Shown here: piece after piece, positions 53,642-62,300 of the stretch
Layout of the letters: the number at the start of each line of letters is the position of its first letter
Numbering within the stretch: position 1 is the first letter of the stretch
Origin: Brevundimonas sp.
GTDB lineage: Bacteria; Pseudomonadota; Alphaproteobacteria; Caulobacterales; Caulobacteraceae
NCBI RefSeq assembly: GCF_030656255.1
Contig: NZ_JAUSOE010000026.1
Location: forward strand, 1-64,000
Length of the DNA: 64,000 bases
Direction of reading: 5' to 3'
Notes under the pieces: generated by a model
What the model saw: the letters and a program-made list of their open reading frames with translations, nothing else
Database searches by the model: none
Told to the model about the DNA's origin: nothing
Position numbers and translations under genes: made by a program

Positions 53642-54747
53642 CAGACGCTCTGCATCGTGACAACGAAGCTTTCGAGGCCATTTCCCCGGCTACCGCCGGT
53701 GTAGCCACCGCCGGTCGAACCACCCGCCGTCACCGGCGCAGTCGTGTTGTAGGTGGTATTGATCGCGGCCGGGGTTCCCCCAACTGCGCCTTGGCTCGGG
53801 AAGGTGATTTCAACGAAGCCGTTGGCCCCTTGCCCACCGAACCAATATCCACCGCCGTCATAGCGATCTTTGCAGCCGCCACCGCCGCCGCCCGATCCAT
53901 GGCCGACCCCGGCCTTCCCAGCCGATGCGCCGGTCACGCGGTCACCACCACCACCAGCAAGGCCACCGGCGCCGCCGAAGCTTCCCTGTGTCGGACCCGG
54001 CGCCCCACCGCCCCCAAAGGTCGATGCGCGGTCGTTAGTCCCACCGGGGCCAAGCTGACCCGTCAGGCCGCTCGGAAGACCACCAGTGCCGCCTTGTGAT
54101 ACTTGGGCCGCCTGATTGGTGTTCCTCGACGTGATGCCGCCTTCGCCGCCGGTGGCGGTGAAGATCACGGCGCCGTTCTGCGTGACAGTCGTCTGGCCTC
54201 CCAATGATCCGTCGCGGACTGGAAGGTTGTTGCTTGGTTTGCCGTTGACGGTCGGGGTAGCAGCACCAATGCCACCTGCCCCAATGGTGAAGACGAACTT
54301 GTCGCCCGGCTTGCAGGGGACTTCGATGTAGCGGCCAAAGCCACCCGATCCGCCGCCGCCGCCGCCGCCGCCATTGCCGTATTCGGTTCCTGCCCCGCCA
54401 CCGCCGCCACCGGCGACGATCCAGTTGAACATCACGGAATTCACACCGCTCGGGGCAGTCCATGACGTTGTGCGGTCGAAGCCAAGGGTTTGGGCGTCGG
54501 GGATCGCATCACCCGGCATCGGCCAAGCCTGAAGCGTGATCGGAAGGCCGAGGGTAAGGCTGGCGCGGTTCGGACCTGCCCACGGACGCCCTGCGGCATC
54601 ACAGGCGGCTTTCACCTTGTCATACATGCTGGTCCAGTCGGCGTCGTCGATCACGGCGCCGGGCGTCACCATCGAAATGTTGGTGCCGAGAAGCGAGTTG
54701 TATGAGGTCGCCAAGGCGTTCCGGTCTGCTGCGGAAATGACGGCCAT
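53641..54747 (-). CDS. Glycine-rich phage adhesin / fibre tip protein
   Basis: A 368-aa protein. Residues ~1-100 are a globular head (ISAADRNALATSYNSLLG); the rest is dominated by glycine runs (GGGGGG near 116, GGGGGGGG near 128, and GGAGGLAGGGG, GSGGGGGG later) separated by short variable segments. This resembles the polyglycine-sandwich tips of T4-like gp38-type adhesins that determine receptor choice. It directly follows the large fibre gene (TAATG overlap), as adhesins follow fibres in such phages. Homology cannot be shown by glycine content alone. Confidence 0.62.
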   Translation of the reverse strand: MAVISAADRNALATSYNSLLGTNISMVTPGAVIDDADWTSMYDKVKAACDAAGRPWAGPNRASLTLGLPITLQAWPMPGDAIPDAQTLGFDRTTSWTAPSGVNSVMFNWIVAGGGGGGAGTEYGNGGGGGGGGSGGFGRYIEVPCKPGDKFVFTIGAGGIGAATPTVNGKPSNNLPVRDGSLGGQTTVTQNGAVIFTATGGEGGITSRNTNQAAQVSQGGTGGLPSGLTGQLGPGGTNDRASTFGGGGAPGPTQGSFGGAGGLAGGGGDRVTGASAGKAGVGHGSGGGGGGCKDRYDGGGYWFGGQGANGFVEITFPSQGAVGGTPAAINTTYNTTAPVTAGGSTGGGYTGGSRGNGLESFVVTMQSV

Positions 54748-56279
54748 TAGATTCGAGCCTTCACCACGGCCATGACCAGCGACACGCCTTCGGAAGCCTT
54801 GTCTTCAAGAGCGCGGCCGAACACGTCGGTCGAAACAGCATCCTTCGCGGCATAGGCAACTCCGGGGATCGAAGACATCACCAGCAGATCAAATTTCTCG
54901 ACGGGGCCGAGAACCTTGACCGGGACACGGCCTTGCCATGCGACCGCCGGGTGGGATTTGTCGTCGCCAGCTTCGGCGTTTGCCAGATAGGCCGGTGCCG
55001 TCGAGACGACGCCGAAGACCGAGCCAGACCAACCGGCTTTACAGATTTCCTTGTCACCACCGAAGGACACCACGTCGCCCGGTTCAAGGTCTTCAGATGC
55101 TTCGAAGCGTTCGGCGAAGTCGGCGTAGGCCGCAGAGGTCGCACGACCGTTGAAGACGTTGGCGTTCACATTGCCGCCCGCGTCGCGCACGACCACGGTG
55201 TCAGCCGCCGTGGCGACCGAGGCGTTCTTGTTGTCGAGTTTCGCAGCGTTTGCGGCTTGAGTAGCGGAGCCAGCCGTGGTGGCCGAACCCGCCGTGTTGG
55301 CGGTGTTAGCGTTCTGGGCATTCTGTGCGTTCACCGCGTGGGTTGCGTTGTCCGCGTTCTGGGCAGTCTGTGCATTGACGGCGTTCTGGGCATTCGTCGC
55401 GTTGTTCGCGGTGTCCGCTGTGCCAGCCGAAGTCGCCTTGCCGATGAACGACGTGGCGACCAGTGCGCCCGCGCCGTTGCGCTTTGCGATGGTGTTGGGA
55501 TCAGCAGCAACCGATACGCCAGCACCCGACAGGATCGCATCGACGTAAGCCTTGGTGGCGATGCCGTCCGCAGTCGTAGGCGTCGGAGCCTTGGGCGTGC
55601 CGACGAACGTGGGGCTGTCGATCTTGGCGAACAGGTCCGTCAGCTTCGAGGTCCACGGAGCGTCCGGGTGCGAAGTGATGTGAGCCGCCGTGACGGTCGT
55701 CTGACCGAAGGCAACGGTGATCACCCACAGCGGCACATAGCCCGCGCTGACCGCCGGGACAGCTTCGGAGCCGGTCGCTGCTTCGGTGCCGCGCTTCGCC
55801 TGAAGGGCAACCGTCTCGCGACGCACGGTCGGTTGAGCCGTGCCCGAGTTGGCTGGGCCAGCATACGGCTGCGCCGGGTTGGCGGCGTTGCGGTAGGGCA
55901 GAACCTTGTTGTCGGTGTCCTGCTGATCAAATGCAGCTTGAACCAGATACTTCACCGAACGACCGGCGGTCGTGGGGGCGACGACCGGGAAAGTCGTGGT
56001 GCTGTCGATGGACCCGACCTTGACGGTCTGGTTGTTGTCGGCGGCCAGAGAGCCATAGGACGTGGCGTCGATGCTCTGAAGCACGGTGACCATGCCGGGA
56101 CCGATACGGAAGTTCAGCGAAAGAGGCGAAGCGGGCGTGGCGTCCAGACCAGCGGCGACGCTGTTGGTGCCCCAGATGCCCCGAGCCAGATGCCCGATGG
56201 CACGGACCATGTTGCGGTTCGTGATAAGGATATCGGCGTCTTGGGGGATCGCCCCCGTGTAAACAATTGTGCGGTCCAT
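54747..56279 (-). CDS. Phage tail fibre protein
   Basis: A 510-aa fibre. The N-terminal ~230 residues (MDRTIVYTGAIPQDADILITNRNMVRAIGHLARGIWG region) are a likely baseplate-attachment part, followed by a repetitive Asn/Ala-rich shaft (about residues 290-345, with NAQNAQNANTANTAGSATTAG). The C-terminal domain (YADFAERFEASEDLEPGDVVSFGG, then VFGVVSTAPAYL) matches the conserved terminal region of many T4-like and cyanophage fibres. GATAAATA lies 21 nt upstream and a normal AGGACA ribosome site precedes the ATG. Confidence 0.78.
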   Translation of the reverse strand: MDRTIVYTGAIPQDADILITNRNMVRAIGHLARGIWGTNSVAAGLDATPASPLSLNFRIGPGMVTVLQSIDATSYGSLAADNNQTVKVGSIDSTTTFPVVAPTTAGRSVKYLVQAAFDQQDTDNKVLPYRNAANPAQPYAGPANSGTAQPTVRRETVALQAKRGTEAATGSEAVPAVSAGYVPLWVITVAFGQTTVTAAHITSHPDAPWTSKLTDLFAKIDSPTFVGTPKAPTPTTADGIATKAYVDAILSGAGVSVAADPNTIAKRNGAGALVATSFIGKATSAGTADTANNATNAQNAVNAQTAQNADNATHAVNAQNAQNANTANTAGSATTAGSATQAANAAKLDNKNASVATAADTVVVRDAGGNVNANVFNGRATSAAYADFAERFEASEDLEPGDVVSFGGDKEICKAGWSGSVFGVVSTAPAYLANAEAGDDKSHPAVAWQGRVPVKVLGPVEKFDLLVMSSIPGVAYAAKDAVSTDVFGRALEDKASEGVSLVMAVVKARI

Positions 56280-56300
56280 TAGCTGTCCTGTCGTTTCTTA

Positions 56301-56308
56301 TATTTATC
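56301..56308 (-). promoter_or_regulatory. T4-late-like octamer GATAAATA upstream of the fibre gene
   Basis: GATAAATA followed by TAAG lies 21 nt before the ATG at 56279, with a normal Shine-Dalgarno between. This spacing is what a -10-only late promoter with a short leader would show. Confidence 0.55.
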
Positions 56309-56317
56309 GGGCGGTGC

Positions 56318-56989
56318 TTATGTGCCGCTCTTGATCTCGGTCCACGCGGTCACCCCGGCCGGGACCGTGCGGGCGATGGACTGATAGATTTCGGTGTCGG
56401 TGACCTCGCCTTCGATGTTGTCGAGGGAGGCGTATTCGATGTTCCCCGCGCCATAGGCGCCATCGTCGGAGCCGTATCCGGCCACGTCGGGGATGCCCTG
56501 CCCCAAGGGGCGGGTGACGGTCATGAAGAACTCATAGGGTTGGTTCAGCGAGCCGTATGCGCCCGCCTCGCCATAGGCCATGTCGTAGCCGTAGCTCCCC
56601 GTGTCGGAGACGTTGCCCGGCTCGAAAATGACGGGGGCGACGCCGGTCAGATCGGTGATCATGTTGATCATCGCTTGGCGGGTCGCGCGGGGACGGAGCC
56701 GTTCGGCCGCGATGCGGCTACGATAGCTGTCGTCGCCCTCCCCTTTGCGTCGGCGGAACATGCCTTTGCCGAAAAAGTCTTCGGCGATCAGGTCAAGGTT
56801 CATCTCGGTGGCGGTGGCCAACCGGTTCTGCTGCGCGACGTAGAGAAGTTGGTCGAAGTCGAACGCGGGCGCCGTCGCCAGCGCGTCCAACACGGCGTTG
56901 ATGACCTGTCCGTCTTCATCGAACCAGCCCGTGGGAAGCTGGTGGTGAAGCATCAGGTCTTTGAAGAAATCACGATCCCCGACAGCCAT
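56318..56989 (-). CDS. Phage tail/baseplate protein (gpI-like)
   Basis: A 223-aa protein located directly after baseplate J, where P2 gpI or Mu gp48-type proteins lie. It has a basic SYRSRIAAERLRPRATRQAMINMI segment followed by LTGVAPVIFEP, a pattern common in tail proteins that link baseplate wedge to fibre, then a Tyr/Gly-rich stretch (GYDMAYGEAGAYG). The assignment is by position and general resemblance. Starts in a TGATG overlap with the J gene; it ends 39 nt before the fibre gene. Confidence 0.65.
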   Translation of the reverse strand: MAVGDRDFFKDLMLHHQLPTGWFDEDGQVINAVLDALATAPAFDFDQLLYVAQQNRLATATEMNLDLIAEDFFGKGMFRRRKGEGDDSYRSRIAAERLRPRATRQAMINMITDLTGVAPVIFEPGNVSDTGSYGYDMAYGEAGAYGSLNQPYEFFMTVTRPLGQGIPDVAGYGSDDGAYGAGNIEYASLDNIEGEVTDTEIYQSIARTVPAGVTAWTEIKSGT

Positions 56990-58113
56990 CAGGACACCGC
57001 GATGCTACCGGCATGCACCGATTGGTTGGGTTCGCCGCCGAGGTTTTCCGTGTGTCCGTTCAGCAGCAGCGTATCGACGCTCTGGACGCCCTCAACCGTG
57101 TCTTGGGCGACGTGGGCCAGTCGATAGAACGACAGGGGTTCGCCGACACCGAGGGTATTGATGTGGTCTTGGATCGCAGCGGCGACCGCGCCGATCAGCG
57201 ATGCCTTCGAGTAGCCGGGCTTGGCCTTGATCGTCACCGAGACGTTGGCCGTGACGACCTTCGCCGGAAGGAGGAAGAACGGCATGCTGATCGGAGCCGC
57301 AGCCTGAACGGCTGTATGGATCGCAGACATCAGGGCATCGGGCGGTGATCCTGTGCCATCGTCCACGAAGATGACGAACGACCCTCGGGCGACGTTGCCC
57401 GCTGCATCGACGTTCTGGACGATCTTGAAGGTCAGGCCCTGTTGGACCGAAGCCACGGCGTATTCGACCGCGCCGGTCGTCGCCTGTGATCGGGTATTGA
57501 TGTAGTTCGTGAAGCGCGCACGGAAGGCTTCGTCGGCTTCGCCGTCAGCCCCGTTCTGGAAACCAGCAGCGTTGGCCACGGCGTCGATGCCGGGGATGGC
57601 CGAAGAGATCATGGTGATGGTGCCAGCCCGGACATTACCCGAGGCTCCCGGCGTGGACGCAGCGACAGGGACGGTCACCGAGGCGACGCCACCGGCGATG
57701 GTGTAGCCGTTCAGGCCAGTGTCCCAACGCGGGTTCGCCGTGTCCTTGACGACGGTGAAGGACACCGTGCCGTCTACCGTCTTCACGATGGCACCGAGCG
57801 GAACCAGAGCGGTCCCGGTCGTGCTGAAGCGGCTGAAGGTGACGGCGCCCGAGGCCGGGACAGCACCGAGGCGCGTCAGGCCGAAATCGCCGAAATAGGA
57901 ATCGAGGTCTTCACCCCGGCTGGTCGCGGCGCGGGTCTGGCGCAGCACGGCCAAGGTCAGGAACTGTTGCCACTCGCTGTTGAAGGCTGCGGCCTCAAGC
58001 AAGGCGCGGAACGAAGAGCCGGGCGACAGGTCGGTCAAATCAGGGCACGACTGCTGTGCGATGGCCGCAGCCGCGTTGACGATCTGATCGTGGTTTCGAA
58101 GTTCAAGAGCCAT
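56989..58113 (-). CDS. Baseplate J-like protein (Mu gp47/T4 gp6 family)
   Basis: A 374-aa wedge component of contractile-tail baseplates. LSPGSSFRALLEAAAFNSEW near residue 30, then GEDLDSYFGDFGLTRLGAVPASGAVTF, is the hallmark N-terminal part, followed by a VTVPVAASTPGASGNV beta domain and FRARFTNYINTRSQATTGAVEYAV in the conserved core. It overlaps the GPW/gp25-like gene (TGATG) upstream, a fixed pair in myoviral baseplates. Implies a contractile tail. Confidence 0.82.
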   Translation of the reverse strand: MALELRNHDQIVNAAAAIAQQSCPDLTDLSPGSSFRALLEAAAFNSEWQQFLTLAVLRQTRAATSRGEDLDSYFGDFGLTRLGAVPASGAVTFSRFSTTGTALVPLGAIVKTVDGTVSFTVVKDTANPRWDTGLNGYTIAGGVASVTVPVAASTPGASGNVRAGTITMISSAIPGIDAVANAAGFQNGADGEADEAFRARFTNYINTRSQATTGAVEYAVASVQQGLTFKIVQNVDAAGNVARGSFVIFVDDGTGSPPDALMSAIHTAVQAAAPISMPFFLLPAKVVTANVSVTIKAKPGYSKASLIGAVAAAIQDHINTLGVGEPLSFYRLAHVAQDTVEGVQSVDTLLLNGHTENLGGEPNQSVHAGSIAVS

Positions 58114-58481
58114 CAGCGGTCCCCCATTGGAATTATGGTGCGGGACGTGACGCCTTGGGCATCCCGATATTCGACCGTGGCCGTGGTCGTGCCGTTCGGT
58201 TGAGCGGAGACGGTGACCCTCGGTGCGACGGACTGGTCCACGGTGGCTTCCATCCGCATCTGCTTCAGGAAGGCCGCACGGATGCGGTCAGCGGAGGCGG
58301 TGGAACCCACGAAGGCGGGTGCGCCGCCGCCATACTCGGGGGTCCATTGGTCATCGCCGGGATTGGTCATCAACCGGCGGATGACGCGCTGCTGACCGTG
58401 TTCGGTGCCGCTCGTAAGCAGCAGCCCGCCGGTCGCCGAAACGGTCAAGTCTTGCCCGTGGATGTGAGAGAGGTCAGCCAT
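58113..58481 (-). CDS. GPW/gp25-like baseplate protein
   Basis: A 122-aa small baseplate protein. Residues ~15-60 (SATGGLLLTSGTEHGQQRVIRRLMTNPGDDQWTPEYG, seen in parts) and the pattern of a strand, a helix and a final strand fit the GPW/gp25 superfamily (Mu gp46, T4 gp25), and the gene precedes J as in those phages. GATAAATA lies 5 nt before its ATG with no Shine-Dalgarno. Confidence 0.75.
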   Translation of the reverse strand: MADLSHIHGQDLTVSATGGLLLTSGTEHGQQRVIRRLMTNPGDDQWTPEYGGGAPAFVGSTASADRIRAAFLKQMRMEATVDQSVAPRVTVSAQPNGTTTATVEYRDAQGVTSRTIIPMGDR

Positions 58482-58486
58482 GCCAG

Positions 58487-58494
58487 TATTTATC
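58487..58494 (-). promoter_or_regulatory. T4-late-like octamer GATAAATA before the gp25-like gene
   Basis: GATAAATACT, matching the T4 late consensus TATAAATACT at all but the first base, ends 5 nt (octamer) before the ATG at 58481. No ribosome site is visible. Confidence 0.55.
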
Positions 58495-58514
58495 GGCGGG
58501 GCTGATAAGCCGGT

Positions 58515-58856
58515 TCAGGTCGCGGGGGGCGTCGGAAGCACCGGCATCGGCGTCGGAGGCGGTGCGTTCAGGACGTAATTTAACTGCGTGGCCCGGTTCA
58601 ATGCGGAGACCGACGCTTGGTCGATCTGGAAAAGCAGACCGTTAAGGCGGCCAATGTCTTCCGAGGCGATGGAGCGAGCGGCGATAGGCGCAAGCAAAGC
58701 CCGAGCGTCTTCAGCCAAATCGGATAGAGCGGCGGTCGCTTCGTTCAGAACATCCAGTTCGTAGAGGTTCTTCAGGCGTTCAGCAGCGGCGATCTGATCC
58801 ACGACGGCTTGCGCCTCTTCGAGAGTTTGCGGGTAGGTTTCAGGGGAAGTTGTCAT
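58515..58856 (-). CDS. Small helical phage protein of unknown function
   Basis: A 113-aa protein that I do not recognise. It is almost entirely helical (TLEEAQAVVDQIAAAERLKNLYELDVLNEATAALSDLAEDAR, seen in parts) and ends in a Pro-rich PPPTPMPVLPTPPAT tail. It lies between the tail-chaperone fusion and the gp25-like gene, so a structural or assembly role is likely. The ATG at 58856 has CCTAAATA 5 nt upstream; a longer frame to 58952 reads through the previous gene. Confidence 0.55.
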   Translation of the reverse strand: MTTSPETYPQTLEEAQAVVDQIAAAERLKNLYELDVLNEATAALSDLAEDARALLAPIAARSIASEDIGRLNGLLFQIDQASVSALNRATQLNYVLNAPPPTPMPVLPTPPAT

Positions 58857-58861
58857 GGGAA

Positions 58862-58869
58862 TATTTAGG
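58862..58869 (-). promoter_or_regulatory. T4-late-like octamer CCTAAATA before the 113-aa gene
   Basis: CCTAAATA ends 5 nt before the ATG at 58856 and contains the TAA stop codon of the gene upstream. No ribosome site is visible. Confidence 0.55.
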
Positions 58870-59308
58870 CTGGTGGTGTCGGCCAGATGACATCGGTCGG
58901 ACAGGCGAACGTCGCCGTCAGATCGCGCAACGCTTGACGGTAATCGCCCCATTCGTCCCGCTGCGCTTCGGTCAGTGGTGAGCGCGGAAACTCTGTCCAG
59001 TCAGAGGCCATCAGTAGTCGCCAGCGTTCAGCCCTGATCGCATTCCCATGCTGACAGTCAGGCGACCACGACGGCGCGGGAGCCGCTGCCTGATCGGCTG
59101 CGATGGCTTCGGCCCGGTCGATTGCCGAGAAGCAAATGATGCAACGCCAGTCGCCAACCAGTTCGTCGTAGTCGCTGGCGTCAAAGAGTTCGGAGGCCGA
59201 ACGGAGGCGCCCACACGCACAAGCGAGCAGCCCCTCGGGCACTTCGGTTTCGGACGCCAGACAGTCGGCTTCGAGCGAATAGCGGGCGTAGGTGTAGAGC
59301 GTCGTCAT
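58865..59308 (-). CDS. Zinc-finger/phage tail assembly chaperone fusion
   Basis: A 147-aa protein in two parts. The C-terminal ~60 residues (RWRLLMASDWTEFPRSPL, then RDEWGDYRQALRDL and WPTPP) match the phage tail assembly chaperone family found next to tail fibres. The N-terminal ~70 residues contain CACGRL and, about 25 residues later, CIIC, a CxC/CxxC arrangement suggesting a zinc site. Such a fusion is not one I know. It directly follows the giant fibre gene, so it likely helps fold or attach that fibre. Start at the ATG at 59308, with CCTAAATA 5 nt upstream. Confidence 0.68.
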   Translation of the reverse strand: MTTLYTYARYSLEADCLASETEVPEGLLACACGRLRSASELFDASDYDELVGDWRCIICFSAIDRAEAIAADQAAAPAPSWSPDCQHGNAIRAERWRLLMASDWTEFPRSPLTEAQRDEWGDYRQALRDLTATFACPTDVIWPTPPA

Positions 59309-59313
59309 ACCAA

Positions 59314-59321
59314 TATTTAGG
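59314..59321 (-). promoter_or_regulatory. T4-late-like octamer CCTAAATA before the chaperone fusion
   Basis: CCTAAATA ends 5 nt before the ATG at 59308 and contains the TAA stop codon of the giant fibre gene. No ribosome site is visible. Confidence 0.55.
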
Positions 59322-62300
59322 AGCGAGGACGGATTGTGACGCTGGACACTTGGCCGTTCGGCGTGGCCGAGCGGAGGCCCCCACCGGACCCTTGAGTTTG
59401 CCAATCCACGGCGAGGCTTCCGACATAAGATTCAGCATAGGTCTTATACGTCACCGCAACGCCAATATGAGAGATATTGGTCCCGGTCGGAACTGATTGC
59501 GACACGTCGAAGTATTGGTCAGAATAGCCGGTCCCAGACATATACAACGGCTCAATGTAGATCGTATCGAGTTCGACCCACGCGCCGCCATTCCATCCGA
59601 AAACGGTGATGTAGGTTGATCCATTCAGAGTCTCGGATGGATCGTCGTAAATGTATTCAGGCTGGTTCGGCGGCGTGTTGAACCGGTTCCGGTAGATGCG
59701 ATTGTAGCCGTTGACGCGGACGTTGTAGCCGCCCGTCGTGGAGCGACCGCCGTATTGGTCGATAAACATGTGATGGCTGGTCGGGCCGTTGGCGTTCGCA
59801 CCGAGCCAGCCGGTCCCGAGGTTCGCTGGTGTGGCTGGCGTCGAGATTTTCAGACGGGCGATGAAGCCAGTCGGCGACAGGTTTTCGGCATACAGGCTGT
59901 AGGTCTCGCCCGCGTTGAGCGGAGCGAGGTTGTTTCCGGCGAAAGCCAGCGTCGGGTTGTTCCCGAGGTCAAAGCCAAAGCTGACGTTCTGGCCATCGGT
60001 GACGTTCAGATCGAGAGGTTGAACAGCAACCTTCCACGGAACACCCGAGCCAAGCGTGATCGACGTGCCAACAGCCAGACGGTCCACGAAGGCCGACTTC
60101 ATACGGACGCCGCCGTTTCGGATTTCGAAAGGCGCGATCCCGGTGTTTTGGTCAGGTGACCAAACTCGCAGGACACCAGCTTGGAAGTCGATGGCCGAGA
60201 CCGGCGTGTCAGTGCCGTCAGAAGCATGGATTTTCATGCCCGCGATTTGCGTGCCAGCTTGGACCGTCAGGCCAGCCGTAGCCGAAATCCTACCGTTGAG
60301 AGTGGCGGTCGCGCTCTCGGTCTGCGTGACACGGGCAGTCGTCTGAACGTCAGAGGCTTCTGACGTGTATTGCGTGGCCGGAAGGCCGCCCATTTCCACT
60401 TTGACCCGGCGGACACCCAGCGCGTTGATGCCGGTCCCGCCGAAGACAGCACGGGCTTGCGCCTTGACTGCGTTTGAGGGCGCCAGCGTCGCGATGGCGT
60501 GTTCTTGGAGACGAGATGGCGCGTTGCTGAAATCGTGCTGGCTATAAATCGGCTTTTCGGGACCATCACCGCAGACGTTGCCCGCACTGTCGAAGAAGAT
60601 GAGGTCCAGATACGCGACATGCCCCGACGACGCGAAAAGGATCGTGTCGCCGCTGATGGTGTAATAGTTGCTCCCGAACACGTCGAACTTCGGGAAGTTG
60701 ACAACATGCGTCTGATCGCCCGGATTGTAGGCGATGGCATGCGGCCCCCACCCATTATTCGCGACGAACAGACCAGCCGGTCCAGTGATACCGGTTAGGC
60801 CGTTTTCGAAGCTACCATTCGGGCAAAGGTTGTTCCGGGTCTGAAGTGTCGCCTGAAGATCGTTGACGCGGGTCGCGGTCGCGAATGTCCCGTTAGATGT
60901 GACACTTTCGACCTCGCCGATCCGAGCGTTCGTGTCGAAAGCCGTAGCTTCGTTCGACCAGTTGGTGGCGACAGACCCATAGTTAGCTTTGACGCGCGTG
61001 AAGTGGACTTGGGTCGCCGTGCCCTTGCCGATAACCACGCGGAAGTGCGTCGTTCCTGCGGGAGCGACGTTGTTTTCCGATTTGGCGCGGACGCCCCATG
61101 TCGTAGGGATTGCGACGTGCCCGGCTTGTGCGTAGCCGGGGAGCCATTGGATTGAGGCGTTGCCGTCGCCGCCGCCACGGTCGCCCTCGAAGGATAGGCT
61201 GACCGCATCGCCGGAATTGATCGGGTAGAAATCCGACGCGATGTAGCCAACCGCGCCCTTGATCCACCCAATCGTTCCAAGGGTGGCGTGATAGTAAGTT
61301 CCGATGTCGCTGGCCGGTCCCGCGCCGTCACGTTCCCATTTAGTCAGGCCGTTCGTAAAGTCGCTGTTCTTGATCAGGTTCGGAAGCGAGCGTGTAGCCG
61401 CTTCCATGGTGTTCAGGCGCAGCCCCGAGGCGTTGTCGCCATCGACCGTGGCCTGACGCATTTCAGCCAGCAGCGCAGACACGGACGGCTTACCGTTCCG
61501 AGCGTTCGTGATTTCGGCCTTCAGCGTGTTGTATTCGGTGGCATCGACTTTCAGGTTCAGCCCGTCCGTAACGGTCTGGCGCATGCTGGTAAGCTGCGAG
61601 CCAAGAGAGCCAGAGCCATTTCGGGCGCCTTCCACTTCGGTCTTGATCGAGTTGAAGGACGACGCTGCGGCGTAGTTCGCGGGCAAGTTGAGGATCACCG
61701 TGTCGGTGTTGTCCATCCGAGCCTTCAGGGTGGTCCCGACCGAGGCCACACCCACCTGAATCTCCGCTGCGGTGGCGATGCGGATTTTGGCTTCGTGGAA
61801 GACAATCGACTTCGCCGCGACTGACCCAAATCCAGACCAACCGCCCATTGCGTAGATGTTGAACTGTCGAACCGTCACTGGTGCATTGAAGAGCAAGCTG
61901 TAGCGGTAGGTGCGACCGACAGAGCCGCTGCCCTGAACGGCGCCGGTGCTGTCAGGCTGTTCGGCGAAACGAAGCTGTGCGTTCGACTGTTCGACGCCAT
62001 TGCTATCGAAGCATTGGATCAGGACGCCAGAGCCGGGGAAAGAACCGGCCTCAAGAGTGACCGTGGATTCGACGACGTGCCAGCCGGGGCTTCCCGACGT
62101 GACGTTTTGAGAGATGCCGCGATCTTGACCAGCAGCCAGATTAAAGCGGAGGCCAAACGATGAGACGAGGCCGTTGGCCAGAGAGTTGAGACTGCCCGAA
62201 GACCAGTCGTTCCAGTTGGCCGGAATTTGGCCGGTGACGACGCCACGGGAGAAGTCCGCGTTCCGGTTCAGGGCATTTGTAGCAGTCGCCTCAAGACGGT

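Noticed and set aside
53641..54747. Glycine-run protein as a surface PE_PGRS-like or cell-wall protein
   Set aside because: It overlaps the fibre gene and is inside the phage tail operon, so a phage adhesin is more likely.
55240..55420. Short GCGTT/GTTCTGGGC-type repeats in the fibre gene
   Set aside because: They encode the Asn/Ala-rich fibre shaft (NAQNAQNANT); low-complexity coding, not a regulatory or CRISPR repeat.
54933..56282. Plus-strand open frame (449 aa) opposite the phage fibre
   Set aside because: Arg/Val/Gly-rich shadow; the minus-strand fibre has recognisable domains and start signals.
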